DNA from: an uncultured Lysobacteraceae bacterium
GTDB lineage: Bacteria; Pseudomonadota; Gammaproteobacteria; Xanthomonadales; Xanthomonadaceae
NCBI GenBank assembly: GCA_946480825.1
Contig: CAMLLG010000064.1
Span: 1 to 22,926, forward strand
Reading direction: 5' to 3'
Length of the DNA: 22,926 nt
Part shown: positions 1 to 7,731 of the stretch, piece after piece
Numbering within the stretch: the stretch's first letter is position 1
Layout: every line of letters starts with the position of its first letter
Translations under genes and position numbers: made by a program
Notes under the pieces: generated by a model
What the model saw: the letters and a program-made list of their open reading frames with translations, nothing else
Database searches by the model: none
What the model was told of the DNA's origin: nothing

Positions 1-2541
1 CTCGGCCCGGGCCGCACCCTGCTGCTGATCAACGGTCGCCGCGCGAACGACTATCCGTTCCCGTACAACGGCCGCAGCAACTTCCAGAACTTCAACAGCA
101 TCCCGGCCGCCGCGGTGCAGCGCATCGAGATCCTGGCCGGCGGCGCGTCGGCCATTTACGGTTCAGACGCGGTCGCGGGCGTGATCAACGTCGTGCTGAA
201 GACCAACTACGAAGGCAACCTGCTCAAGATCAAGGGCCAGACCAGCACGCAGGGCGGCCGCGACATCGGCGATCTGCAGTGGGTCGGCGGCAAGACCGGC
301 GACAACTGGAGCGTGACCTACGCGTTCGAGTCGTACAACGCCGAACCGCTGTTCGGTTATCAGCGCGACTTCATGGATTCGGCCGCCGACAATCCGGCGC
401 CTCCGGGGGTGAACGGCGCGCCGGGCATCAACGGCTATCAGCCGCCGATCGGCATCCAGATCCGTCGTCTCAATCTCAACGGCACGACCAACAGTTACGT
501 TCTGCCGGCCGGTCGCGATTGCAGCGCCAGCAGCTTCTATCGTCCGCATACGTATGTCGGTTCCACGGCCACGGCCACGTTCCCGAACGGCCAGCCGCTC
601 GGCCCGGGCTGCGGCTACGACCGCTTCCCCGCCGAACAGACCGTCGCCAACGGCAACAACGATCTCTCCGCCTACCTCTACGGCACCTACAACTTCAGCG
701 ACAACCTCGAGGGTTGGGCCAGCGTCATGGCCTTCAATTCGCGCGGACGTCTGGGCGGCGGTGTCGAACAGTGGTTCGGCGGTCCGCAGCCGAACGGCAC
801 GATCTATTCGCCGAACCTCGGCTTTCGCCACCTGCCGATCCGCGCGCTCACGCCCGAATCCTACGGCGGCAGCGAAGGCACCTTCCAGAAGTTCGAAGAA
901 AACTCCTACGACGTGGCCTTCGGTCTGCGCGGCACGATCTTCGACCGCTTCGACTGGGATTGGACCATCGGCGGCGCCAAGTACCAGGCGATCCGCGACC
1001 GTCCGCGCATGACCGTCACCGGCGCCACGAACTACTTCCTCGGCCCGCGTCTGGGCACCACCGGCGTCGGTCCCTACACCGGCCTCGTCGGCGTGCCGAA
1101 CGGCATCCCGGTCTACAACCTCAATCTCGACCGCTTCTTCGGCCCGATCTCGGCCGCCGACTACGCGTCGATGTCGACCATGGTCCACTACAACGGCAAG
1201 TCCGACAACGCTTCCACCAGCCTGGTGCTGAGCGGCGACCTGTTCGAAATGCCGGCCGGCCCGGTGGGCTTCGCGACCGTGCTCGAAGCGAGCCGCCAGT
1301 CCTACGATCTCGAAAGCGACTCCCGGATCTTCCCGAGCGTGCGCGAGATCTACAACCTGACCGGCACCGGCGGCGGCGGCAAGCGCAATCGCTACGCGAT
1401 CGGCGCGGAAGTGAACATCCCCGTGTTCAGCATGCTCAACGTCAGCCTCGCCGGCCGTCTCGACAAGTACGACGACATCACCGAAGTGGACGATGCGAAG
1501 ACCTGGGGCGTCGGCCTGGAGTTCCGTCCGTTCGACAACCTGCTGATCCGCGGCAACTACGCCACCAGCTTCAAGGCGCCGGACATGCACTACGTGTTCT
1601 CCGAGCGCAGCGGCAGCTTCGGCACCATCACCGACTTCTACCGCTGCTTCGTCAACGGTATCGCGGCGACGGCCTGCGGCGGTTCCGGCGGCACCTACAA
1701 CTATGCTGCGTTCACCACGTCCGAAGGTCAGCCCGGCCTGCGCGAAGAGACCGGCAAGTCCTGGACCGCCGGCGTCGTGTGGGACATCACCGACACGCTG
1801 TCGGTGTCGGCCGATTACTACGAAATCGAGCTCGAGGACGTGGTGACCGTGCAGGCCGGCGGTGCGATCCTCAACGCCGAATACGGCTGTCTGTCGGGCA
1901 CCGGCACCTACCCGAACGGCGCACCGTTCCCGTTCGCGCCGGGTTCGGCGTTCTGCACCGAAACCCTGTCGCGCATCGACCGCGATCCGCTCACGAACAC
2001 GATCACCGAGATCCGCAGCGGGCCGATCAACCTGGCGTCGCAGGGCACCAAGGGCATCGACGCGACCGCCCGCTACTCGCTGGCCACCGACCGTTTCGGC
2101 AGCTTCAACACCTCGCTGAGCTGGTCGCACGTGCTGGAGCAGACCCAGCGCGCTTCGATCGGCGACCCGATCCTCAGCTACCGCGATTTCAACACCAACT
2201 CCGACTATCGCAGCCGCGTCCGCTGGTCCACCAACTGGCGCAAGGGCGACTGGGACGCGACGGTGCTGATGAACCGCATCGGCAGCTTCCCGATCTGGAG
2301 CCCGTCGAACACCAACGTCACCAGCGGCAACATCGAAAGCCGCGTCGGCCCGCAGATCACCTGGAACATGACGGTCGGCAAGAAGATCACCGATCAGCTG
2401 TACGTCCGCGCGAACGTCAACAACGTGTTCGACCGGATCGCGCCGCGCGATCAGACCTTCAACTCCTATCCGTATTTCTGGCAGGGCTACAGCCCGATCG
2501 GCCGCGAAATCGGTCTGGAACTGAGCTACAAGTTCAACTGA
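1..2541 (+). CDS. TonB-dependent outer-membrane receptor (5' end outside window)
   Basis: The reading frame is open from the first base, so the start codon, signal peptide and TonB box lie upstream. What remains is the end of the plug domain (LLLINGRR, then an RIEILAGGASAIYGSDAVAG motif and GVINVVLK, the usual plug-to-barrel transition) followed by about 780 residues of alternating beta strands and long polar loops, typical of a 22-strand outer-membrane barrel. Loops contain Pro/Gly-rich stretches (around 390-460 nt) and cysteine pairs (about 519-612, 1653-1677 and 1887-1956 nt) that could form extracellular disulfides. The last residues are LSYKFN, so the usual C-terminal aromatic residue is second to last. 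By family, such receptors import siderophores, cobalamin, sugars or peptides using TonB-ExbBD energy. The substrate cannot be told from this fragment. Confident for family. Confidence 0.95.
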   Translation, partial: LGPGRTLLLINGRRANDYPFPYNGRSNFQNFNSIPAAAVQRIEILAGGASAIYGSDAVAGVINVVLKTNYEGNLLKIKGQTSTQGGRDIGDLQWVGGKTGDNWSVTYAFESYNAEPLFGYQRDFMDSAADNPAPPGVNGAPGINGYQPPIGIQIRRLNLNGTTNSYVLPAGRDCSASSFYRPHTYVGSTATATFPNGQPLGPGCGYDRFPAEQTVANGNNDLSAYLYGTYNFSDNLEGWASVMAFNSRGRLGGGVEQWFGGPQPNGTIYSPNLGFRHLPIRALTPESYGGSEGTFQKFEENSYDVAFGLRGTIFDRFDWDWTIGGAKYQAIRDRPRMTVTGATNYFLGPRLGTTGVGPYTGLVGVPNGIPVYNLNLDRFFGPISAADYASMSTMVHYNGKSDNASTSLVLSGDLFEMPAGPVGFATVLEASRQSYDLESDSRIFPSVREIYNLTGTGGGGKRNRYAIGAEVNIPVFSMLNVSLAGRLDKYDDITEVDDAKTWGVGLEFRPFDNLLIRGNYATSFKAPDMHYVFSERSGSFGTITDFYRCFVNGIAATACGGSGGTYNYAAFTTSEGQPGLREETGKSWTAGVVWDITDTLSVSADYYEIELEDVVTVQAGGAILNAEYGCLSGTGTYPNGAPFPFAPGSAFCTETLSRIDRDPLTNTITEIRSGPINLASQGTKGIDATARYSLATDRFGSFNTSLSWSHVLEQTQRASIGDPILSYRDFNTNSDYRSRVRWSTNWRKGDWDATVLMNRIGSFPIWSPSNTNVTSGNIESRVGPQITWNMTVGKKITDQLYVRANVNNVFDRIAPRDQTFNSYPYFWQGYSPIGREIGLELSYKFN

Positions 2542-2562
2542 TCCAGGCGCTACCGCGACATG

Positions 2563-2593
2563 AAGAGCCCGGCGAAAGCCGGGCTCTTTTTTT
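2563..2593 (+). terminator. Rho-independent terminator after the TonB receptor gene
   Basis: A perfect 11-bp stem (AAGAGCCCGGC / GCCGGGCTCTT) closes a GAAA tetraloop and runs into a stretch of eight Ts overlapping the stem end. It starts 22 bases after the receptor stop codon, so it should end that transcript and isolate it from the DUF2147 genes. Confidence 0.93.
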
Positions 2594-2661
2594 GCGGCCG
2601 GTCCGCCGCAACCTCGGTTGAACATCGCAACGACCCCGACTCCATACCCCCCCGGATGCGG

Positions 2662-2667
2662 TATAAA
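2662..2667 (+). promoter_or_regulatory. Candidate -10 box for the DUF2147 pair
   Basis: TATAAA stands out in GC-rich sequence between the receptor terminator and the next start codon, 68 bases upstream of the start. No convincing -35 box is seen at the usual distance. Its position right after a terminator supports a promoter here. Confidence 0.5.
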
Positions 2668-2735
2668 GACCTGCCCCGGAACCGTCGCCGACAACCGGGC
2701 CAAGACCACAGATCCATCGCCCTGGGAGGGGACTC

Positions 2736-3173
2736 ATGCGCATCAAATCCTTCATCACCCTGCTCGCGCTGCCGATGCTGGCCGCGGCGTTCATCGCGTC
2801 GGCGCAGAACGCTTCGCCGGTCGGTCGCTGGAAAACCTACGACGAAGAGACCGGCAAGCCGCGTCTGATCGTCGAAGTCTACGAAGCAAAGGGCGGGACC
2901 TACGCCGCCAAGGTCCTCGACACCCTGTTCGCACCGAACGCCGTCTGCACCGAATGCAAGGGCGACAAAAAGGGCAAGCCGATCAAGGGCATGGTCATCA
3001 TGTGGGGCCAGAAGCCCGCCGCAGCCGGCAGTTTCGAAGGCGGCACCATCCTGAAGCTGTCGAACGGCAAGGAATACAAGTCCAAGGCGCGTCTGCTGCC
3101 GGGCAACAAGTTCGAAGTCTCCGGCTGCCTCGGTCCGATGTGCAAACACCAGACCTGGACCCGCGAGAACTGA
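2736..3173 (+). CDS. Secreted DUF2147 protein, four-cysteine type
   Basis: The product has 145 residues. A Sec signal peptide (MRIKSF plus a hydrophobic core, likely cut after ASA at residue 23) points to the periplasm. The mature part begins with the DUF2147 hallmark SPVGRWKTYDEETGK and continues with GKPIKGMVIMWG, NGKEYKSKARL and a C-terminal CLGPMCKHQTW. It has four cysteines (C71, C74, C131, C136), arranged CxxC and CxxxxC, which could form disulfides or bind metal. A very strong ribosome site (GGGAGGGG) ends six bases before the ATG and fixes the start. The function of DUF2147 is unknown; beta-barrel-like small periplasmic proteins are typical. A paralogue follows directly. Confidence 0.9.
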   Translation: MRIKSFITLLALPMLAAAFIASAQNASPVGRWKTYDEETGKPRLIVEVYEAKGGTYAAKVLDTLFAPNAVCTECKGDKKGKPIKGMVIMWGQKPAAAGSFEGGTILKLSNGKEYKSKARLLPGNKFEVSGCLGPMCKHQTWTREN

Positions 3174-3206
3174 TCCAACGGATTTCCTTTCGCGATCCAT
3201 CGATTC

Positions 3207-3247
3207 ACGGCCCGTGCCCGGCAACGACGCACGGGCCGTTCCGTTTT
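3207..3247 (+). terminator. Likely terminator between the two DUF2147 genes
   Basis: An 11-bp perfect inverted repeat, ACGGCCCGTGC / GCACGGGCCGT, with an 11-base loop is followed by a T-rich stretch (TCCGTTTTCC). The T tract is broken, so termination may be partial and allow read-through into the second gene, which starts 18 bases later. Confidence 0.6.
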
Positions 3248-3264
3248 CCGTTCACGGAGTGCCC

Positions 3265-3726
3265 ATGCGCCGCATCGTCTTCGTCTGTCTGGCCCTGTTC
3301 TGCCTCCTCTCCGCGTTCGCCTTCGCCCAGAACACCGCTCCTCAAGCTCGGAACTCGCCGCTCGGACGCTGGCGCAGCATCGATGACGCCACCGGCAAGG
3401 CCAAGGCGGTGATCGAGATCGTCGAGACCGGCAACGGCACGCTGTCGGCGAAGATCGTGCAGATCCTCGACACCAAGGACGGCCCGAACCCGCTGTGCGA
3501 CGACTGCACCGGCGCGCGTCACAACAAGCCGATCCTCGGCATGACCATCGCCTGGGGCCTGAAGCCGCAGGGCAAGGCCTGGGCCGGAGGCCGCATCCTC
3601 GATCCCGAGAACGGCAAGGAATATTCGGTGAAAATGACGCCGATCGCCGGCGGCCGGAAGCTCGAAGTCCGCGGTTTCCTCGGCGTCGCGCTGTTGGGAC
3701 GTACCCAGGTCTGGCTGCGCGAATAG
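3265..3726 (+). CDS. Secreted DUF2147 protein, two-cysteine type
   Basis: The product has 153 residues from the ATG at 3265, chosen because ACGGAG lies six bases upstream and a clean signal peptide (MRRIVFVCLALFCLLS, cut near AFA at about 21) follows; an upstream in-frame ATG at 3214 would add a charged, non-signal extension inside the preceding hairpin. The mature protein aligns with its neighbour: SPLGRWRSIDDATGK, HNKPILGMTIAWGLKP, NGKEYSVKM and a C-terminal RGFLGVALLGRTQVW. It keeps the CxxC pair (C78, C81) but lacks the C-terminal cysteine pair of its paralogue. Presumed periplasmic; function unknown. The pair looks like an old tandem duplication that has diverged. Confidence 0.9.
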   Translation: MRRIVFVCLALFCLLSAFAFAQNTAPQARNSPLGRWRSIDDATGKAKAVIEIVETGNGTLSAKIVQILDTKDGPNPLCDDCTGARHNKPILGMTIAWGLKPQGKAWAGGRILDPENGKEYSVKMTPIAGGRKLEVRGFLGVALLGRTQVWLRE

Positions 3727-3765
3727 CCGCATCGGCGGCACCGGAGGACGGTCCGGGGCGCATGC

Positions 3766-3771
3766 CATAAT
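3766..3771 (+). promoter_or_regulatory. Candidate -10 box for metG
   Basis: CATAAT (5 of 6 to the consensus) lies between the DUF2147 stop and metG. A start of transcription about seven bases on would give a leader of only about 10-25 nucleotides, and there is no Shine-Dalgarno-like sequence before metG. Confidence 0.45.
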
Positions 3772-3801
3772 CTTCGGCCGCCCTCCTCCGTGCCCGTGCC
3801 C

Positions 3802-5958
3802 ATGCCGCCCCGTCCCGCCCTCGTCACCAACGCGCTGCCCTACGCCAACGGCCAGATCCATCTCGGCCATCTGGTGGGCTACATCCAGGCCGACATCTGG
3901 GTGCGCGCGCGACGCATGGCCGGCGGCACCGTGCATTTCGTCTGCGCCGACGACACCCACGGCACGCCGATCATGCTGGCGGCCGAGAAGGCCGGCACCA
4001 CGCCGGAAGCCTTCATCGCCGACATCCAGACCGCGCACATGCGCGACTTCGCGGCGTTCGGCGTCGACTTCGATCATTTCGATTCCACCCATTCGGCCGG
4101 CAACCGCGCGCTGACCGAAGCGATCTACGCGAAGCTGGACGCCAACGGCCACATCGGCCGGCGTTCGGTGCAGCAGTTCTACGATCCGGCCAAGGGCATG
4201 TTCCTGCCCGACCGCTACATCAAGGGCATCTGCCCGAACTGCGGCACGCCCGACCAGTACGGCGACAACTGCGAGCAGTGCGGCGCCACCTACGCGCCGA
4301 CGGATCTGAAGGACCCGCGCTCGGTCATCAGCGGCGCCACCCCGGAAATGCGCGAATCCGAGCATTTCTTCTTCGAACTCGGCCAGTTCAGCGATTTCCT
4401 GCGCGGCTGGCTGGCCGCCGACACCATGGTGCCGGGCATGAAGGCCAAGCTCCAGGAATGGCTGGATGCCGACGGCGGCCTGCGCCCGTGGGACATCTCC
4501 CGCGACGCGCCCTACTTCGGCTTCGAGATTCCCGGCCAGCCCGGCAAATACTTCTACGTCTGGCTGGACGCGCCGATCGGCTACCTCAGCAGCTTCAAGG
4601 CGCTGTGCGACGCGAAGGGCTACGACTTCGATGCGTTCACAAAAGCAGGCAGCGACGCCGAGATGCACCACTTCATCGGCAAAGACATCGTGAATTTCCA
4701 CGGCCTGTTCTGGCCGGCGGTGCTGCAGGGTTCCGGCTTCCGCACGCCGACGCGGCTGCACGTCAACGGGTATCTGACCGTCGATGGCGCCAAGATGTCG
4801 AAATCCCGCGGCACCTTCGTGATGGCGAAGACCTACATCGATGCGGGCCTGCCGCCGGAAGCGCTGCGCTATTACTACGCGGCGAAGTCGTCGGGTGGCG
4901 TGGACGATCTCGATCTGAATCTGACCGATTTCGTGGCGCGGGTGAACAGCGACATCGTCGGCAAGTTCGTCAACATCGCCAGCCGCTGCGCGGGTTTCAT
5001 CGGCAAGCATTTCGACGGCAAGCTCGGCGATGCGCTGGAGCCCGGCCGCGGCGCCGATCTTCATGCCGTCACGCTCGCGCGCCGCGATGTCATCGCCGCC
5101 GCCTATGAAGCCAACAATGCCGCAGCGGCGCTGCGCACCATCATGGAAGCCTGCGACGAAGCCAACGCCTACGTTGCGGACAGCGCGCCCTGGCAACTCG
5201 CCAAGCAGCTCGACCAGCCAGGCGTACGCGAGCGTCTGCATGCAGTCTGCACCACCGCACTCAATCTGTTCCGTCTGTTCAGCGCCTGCCTCAAACCGGT
5301 GCTGCCGAACGTCGCGGCGCAGGCCGAAGCCTTCCTCGCCGCGCCGGTCGCGCGCTGGAGCGATCTCGACGCACCGCTGCTGGGTCATGCGATCCAGCCC
5401 TACGCCGCGCTTTTCACCCGCATCGACCCGAAGCAGATCGACGCCATGACCGAAGCTTCCAAAGACACGATGACGCCAACCGCAGCACCCGTAGGAGGGG
5501 CTTCAGCCCCGAGCTCTTCCTCTTCCGGAAAAAAACTCGCGGCTGAAGCCGCTCCGCGCAAGGCAGACAATGAAACCAAGGCGACTTCCAACGCGTCGCC
5601 ACGCGTCGCGAACGATGGCGATAGCGCTTTCATCTCGATCGACGACTTCGCCAAACTCGACCTGCGCATCGGCAAGGTGCTGGTCTGCGAATTCGTCGAG
5701 GGCTCGGACAAACTGCTGCGTTTCGAACTCGATGCCGGCGATCTCGGCAAGCGCCAGATCTTCTCCGGCATCCGCGGCAGCTACGGCGAGCCGGAAAAGC
5801 TCGTAGGCCGCAGCGTGGTGTTCATCGCCAATCTCGCGCCGCGCAAGATGCGCTTCGGCGTGAGCGAGGGGATGATCCTCTCGGCCGGGTTCGACGGCGG
5901 CGCACTGGCGCTGCTCGACGCCGACAGCGGCGCAGCGCCGGGCATGCCGGTGCGCTGA
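3802..5958 (+). CDS. metG: Methionyl-tRNA synthetase with C-terminal tRNA-binding domain
   Basis: Charges tRNA(Met) with methionine in the cytoplasm. From the ATG at 3802 it has 718 residues; an in-frame GTG at 3790 would add four (MPVP) and cannot be excluded. Visible landmarks: ALPYANG and the HLGH form of the HIGH motif (residues 20-23); the zinc knuckle with C144, C147, C157 and C160; FIGKDIVNFHGLFWPAVL; and KMSKS at 331-335, followed by the anticodon-binding helical domain. A low-complexity linker (about 545-605) leads to the dimerising OB-fold domain (FISIDDFAKLDLRIGKVL to the end), as in long E. coli-type enzymes. The linker contains a palindromic REP pair read in frame (residues about 564-587). 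Length fits the family. Very confident for function. Confidence 0.97.
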   Translation: MPPRPALVTNALPYANGQIHLGHLVGYIQADIWVRARRMAGGTVHFVCADDTHGTPIMLAAEKAGTTPEAFIADIQTAHMRDFAAFGVDFDHFDSTHSAGNRALTEAIYAKLDANGHIGRRSVQQFYDPAKGMFLPDRYIKGICPNCGTPDQYGDNCEQCGATYAPTDLKDPRSVISGATPEMRESEHFFFELGQFSDFLRGWLAADTMVPGMKAKLQEWLDADGGLRPWDISRDAPYFGFEIPGQPGKYFYVWLDAPIGYLSSFKALCDAKGYDFDAFTKAGSDAEMHHFIGKDIVNFHGLFWPAVLQGSGFRTPTRLHVNGYLTVDGAKMSKSRGTFVMAKTYIDAGLPPEALRYYYAAKSSGGVDDLDLNLTDFVARVNSDIVGKFVNIASRCAGFIGKHFDGKLGDALEPGRGADLHAVTLARRDVIAAAYEANNAAAALRTIMEACDEANAYVADSAPWQLAKQLDQPGVRERLHAVCTTALNLFRLFSACLKPVLPNVAAQAEAFLAAPVARWSDLDAPLLGHAIQPYAALFTRIDPKQIDAMTEASKDTMTPTAAPVGGASAPSSSSSGKKLAAEAAPRKADNETKATSNASPRVANDGDSAFISIDDFAKLDLRIGKVLVCEFVEGSDKLLRFELDAGDLGKRQIFSGIRGSYGEPEKLVGRSVVFIANLAPRKMRFGVSEGMILSAGFDGGALALLDADSGAAPGMPVR
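5491..5558. repeat. REP pair (REPIN-like) inside the metG coding region
   Basis: Two 20-base copies in inverted orientation: GGAGGGGCTTCAGCCCCGAG at 5494-5513 and, on the minus strand, GGAGCGGCTTCAGCCGCGAG at 5555-5536. They differ at only two positions, which pair with each other in the hairpin (G-C swapped to C-G), a compensatory change. Each copy folds alone (stem GGGGCT/AGCCCC or GCGGCT/AGCCGC around two bases), and the two can also pair with each other over a 22-base spacer. This is the form of REP doublets mobilised by RAYT transposases. The reading frame stays open through it. Confidence 0.85.
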
Positions 5959-6014
5959 CGCGCCATCGCTTCATCCGTTCTTTCGCCCGTCGTTCCTTCT
6001 TCCCTTCTTTCCAC

Positions 6015-6020
6015 CGGAGC
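6015..6020 (+). promoter_or_regulatory. Ribosome binding site of the small lipoprotein gene
   Basis: CCGGAG sits six bases before the ATG at 6027 and follows a pyrimidine-rich stretch (about 5969-6014). It fixes the start that gives a proper lipoprotein signal. Confidence 0.6.
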
Positions 6021-6026
6021 CGCGCC

Positions 6027-6341
6027 ATGACATCGACCGCCTTGTCCCGTCCTGCCGGCCTGCGCATCGCGCTGGCGATGGCCGCGTTGTCGCTCGGCCT
6101 CGCCGCCTGTGCGGGCACACCCGCCACGGACGCGACGGCGCAGGAACCCGCGCCTGAAGCGCGTCAGATCGGCGGCGACCGCGATGCCTACGGTTGTCTG
6201 CCGGCGGCCGGCTATGCGTGGTGCGCACGCGAGAAGCGCTGCGTGCGCCCGTGGGAACTGGCGAAGGACGCCGGCTTCGACAACACCGCCGAAGGGTTCG
6301 CGCGGCATTGCGACGCCGCGCCGGCGAAACCCGCGGGCTGA
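6027..6341 (+). CDS. Small cysteine-rich lipoprotein, function unknown
   Basis: The product has 104 residues. The N-terminus is a lipoprotein signal (ALSLGLAAC, lipid-bearing C28), so it should be anchored in the inner or outer membrane facing the periplasm. A short disordered Ala/Pro/Thr segment leads to a compact domain: [19 protein letters not shown] followed by RPWE, with C57, C66, C72 and C95. The GC-(I/L)-x-A-G-Y-x-W-C...C-x-RPWE pattern recurs in small bacterial exported proteins of unknown role, as I recall. It follows metG by 68 bases and precedes the RnfB-like gene by 11 bases, so it may be cotranscribed with the latter. Confidence 0.82.
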   Translation: MTSTALSRPAGLRIALAMAALSLGLAACAGTPATDATAQEPAPEARQIGGDRDAYGCLPAAGYAWCAREKRCVRPWELAKDAGFDNTAEGFARHCDAAPAKPAG

Positions 6342-6352
6342 GCGCGAGCCCC

Positions 6353-6814
6353 ATGCGCGACGCCGGACACGGAACGCCGCCGCTGGTCGAACGCCTCGAC
6401 CGCCTGCTGCCGCAGACCCAGTGCGGCCAGTGCGGTTACGCAGGCTGCCGGCCATACGCCGAGGCGATGGCGTGCGGCGAAGCGGATGTGGATCACTGCC
6501 CGCCCGGCGGCGATGCCGGCGCGCGCGCGCTGGCGCATGCGCTGGGCGTGCCTGCGCGGCCGTACGACCGCGCGCGCGGCGCGCACGCGCCGCCGCAGGT
6601 CGCGGTGATCGTGGAAGCCGACTGCATCGGCTGCACCAAATGCATCCAGGCCTGCCCGGTCGACGCGATCGTCGGCGCGGCGAAACACATGCATACGGTG
6701 ATCGAACCGCTGTGCACGGGCTGCGAACTGTGCATTCCGGCCTGCCCGGTCGATTGCATCGTGCTGGAGGCCCCGCTGCGCGTGCCCGCAGCCATGCCGG
6801 AGACCGCCGCATGA
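6353..6814 (+). CDS. rsxB: RnfB/RsxB-type polyferredoxin (electron transport complex subunit B-like)
   Basis: The product has 153 residues. An N-terminal RnfB-style [4Fe-4S] motif (C24, C27, C32, C49; [21 protein letters not shown]) is followed by two ferredoxin clusters, C91-C94-C97-C101 ([14 protein letters not shown]) and C121-C124-C127-C131 ([14 protein letters not shown]). It lacks the N-terminal membrane helix that anchors canonical RnfB, so it is probably soluble or peripheral. No rnfA, C, D, G or E is near, so it is unlikely to be part of a locally encoded Rnf/Rsx pump; electron delivery to another enzyme is a guess. The start was chosen by homology to the RnfB N-terminus. Its TGA overlaps the next ATG (ATGA). 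The symbol follows family naming. Confidence 0.88.
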   Translation: MRDAGHGTPPLVERLDRLLPQTQCGQCGYAGCRPYAEAMACGEADVDHCPPGGDAGARALAHALGVPARPYDRARGAHAPPQVAVIVEADCIGCTKCIQACPVDAIVGAAKHMHTVIEPLCTGCELCIPACPVDCIVLEAPLRVPAAMPETAA

Positions 6815-7536
6815 CCTATCGAGCGCTCGACGCCGACGCCATCATCGCCACCTGCACGCGACTGAATGCGCGCATCGACGAGCGCTTCCGCGGCTCCGGT
6901 CTGTCGAAGGTCGCGCAGGAAGTGCTGGCGGTGGCGCGCGAAACCACCGCGAACATCGAGCGCATCCGCCGCCCGCGCAGATCGGTCCGCTTCCTGGTCG
7001 CCGGACTGATCGTGCTGATGCTGGCGATCATCGTCGGCCTGGCGGTGTCGGTGCCGATGCCGTCGTCGAAAATCGAACTGTTCCCGCTGCTGCAGATCGC
7101 AGAATCGGCGGTGAACGACCTGATCTTCCTCGGCGTCGCGGTATTCTTCCTGTCGTCGCTGGAGGCCCGGGTCAAGCGCCACGAAGCGCTGCAGGCGCTG
7201 CACCAGCTGCGCAGCCTCGCCCACGTGATCGACATGCACCAGCTCACCAAGGACCCGGAGCAACTGCTCTCGCCCGCATCGAGCACCGCGTCCTCGCCGC
7301 AGCGTAGCCTCAGCCGGTTCGAACTGGGGCGTTATCTGGATTACTGCACCGAAATGCTGGCGATCCTGAGCAAACTCGCGGCGCTGTACGTGCAGGATTT
7401 CGACGACCCGCAGGTGCTGGGCGCGGTCAACGACATCCAGGGGCTGACCACCGGGCTGTCGTCGAACATCTGGCAGAAGATCGTCATCCTCGACAATCTG
7501 CGGATCCGCGGCGCCGTCGACGGCGAAGCGTTGTAG
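6811..7536 (+). CDS. Conserved two-TM membrane protein, function unknown
   Basis: The product has 241 residues, and the start overlaps the stop of the polyferredoxin gene by four bases (ATGA), implying translational coupling. An N-terminal helical cytosolic part (1-58, rich in charged residues) ends in RRPRRSVR, then come TM1 (about 61-80, [20 protein letters not shown]) and TM2 (about 103-117). The rest (118-241) is a predicted cytosolic helical domain with [20 protein letters not shown] and a later [15 protein letters not shown] segment. By the positive-inside rule both ends face the cytoplasm. I recognise it only as a conserved proteobacterial hypothetical. Coupling suggests a shared process with the polyferredoxin, for example as its membrane docking partner, but that is inference. 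Confidence 0.8.
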   Translation: MTYRALDADAIIATCTRLNARIDERFRGSGLSKVAQEVLAVARETTANIERIRRPRRSVRFLVAGLIVLMLAIIVGLAVSVPMPSSKIELFPLLQIAESAVNDLIFLGVAVFFLSSLEARVKRHEALQALHQLRSLAHVIDMHQLTKDPEQLLSPASSTASSPQRSLSRFELGRYLDYCTEMLAILSKLAALYVQDFDDPQVLGAVNDIQGLTTGLSSNIWQKIVILDNLRIRGAVDGEAL

Positions 7537-7540
7537 CAGT

Positions 7541-7678
7541 TCAGTCGAAACGCGGACCGCGCGTCGTTTCGGGGTGGTCCTGCTGCATCGACTGCGTCGC
7601 AGGCTGCTGCGCCTTGCGCGCGATCGCATCGCTCAGGCTTTGTTCCGCCGGCAATCGGGCAGCGCTCGTCGCATCCAC
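7541..7678 (-). CDS. Possible small ORF, 45 aa, unproven
   Basis: Between the converging two-TM gene and the traB-like gene the minus strand holds an open frame from a GTG at 7678 to TGA at 7541. Its product, running from DATSAARLPAEQSLSDAI to QQDHPETTRGPRFD, is hydrophilic and of balanced composition, unlike the Arg/Pro-rich products of false frames here, and its third codon positions are mostly G or C. No Shine-Dalgarno sequence is seen, and no ATG is available upstream in frame, so it may equally be a remnant of a longer gene or chance. It lies 53 bases downstream of the TraB-like gene on the same strand. Confidence 0.25.
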   Translation of the reverse strand: MDATSAARLPAEQSLSDAIARKAQQPATQSMQQDHPETTRGPRFD

Positions 7679-7731
7679 CGGCGCATGGTGGCACGGTTCG
7701 CGATCATCCGTGCGCCGGTCATGACGGGGCG

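Noticed and set aside
163..2709. Long minus-strand open frame (848 codons) antisense to the TonB receptor gene
   Set aside because: Its product is Val/Ala/Arg/Asp/His-rich without any domain, and the plus frame has clear barrel and plug motifs. Long antisense frames are expected in GC-rich coding DNA.
3205..5388. Long minus-strand open frame (727 codons) antisense to metG
   Set aside because: It has low-complexity composition and no motif; metG on the plus strand is unmistakable.
5969..6014. Pyrimidine-rich tract upstream of the small lipoprotein gene as a regulatory element
   Set aside because: It is only a C/T-rich stretch without symmetry or known motif; at most an unstructured leader.
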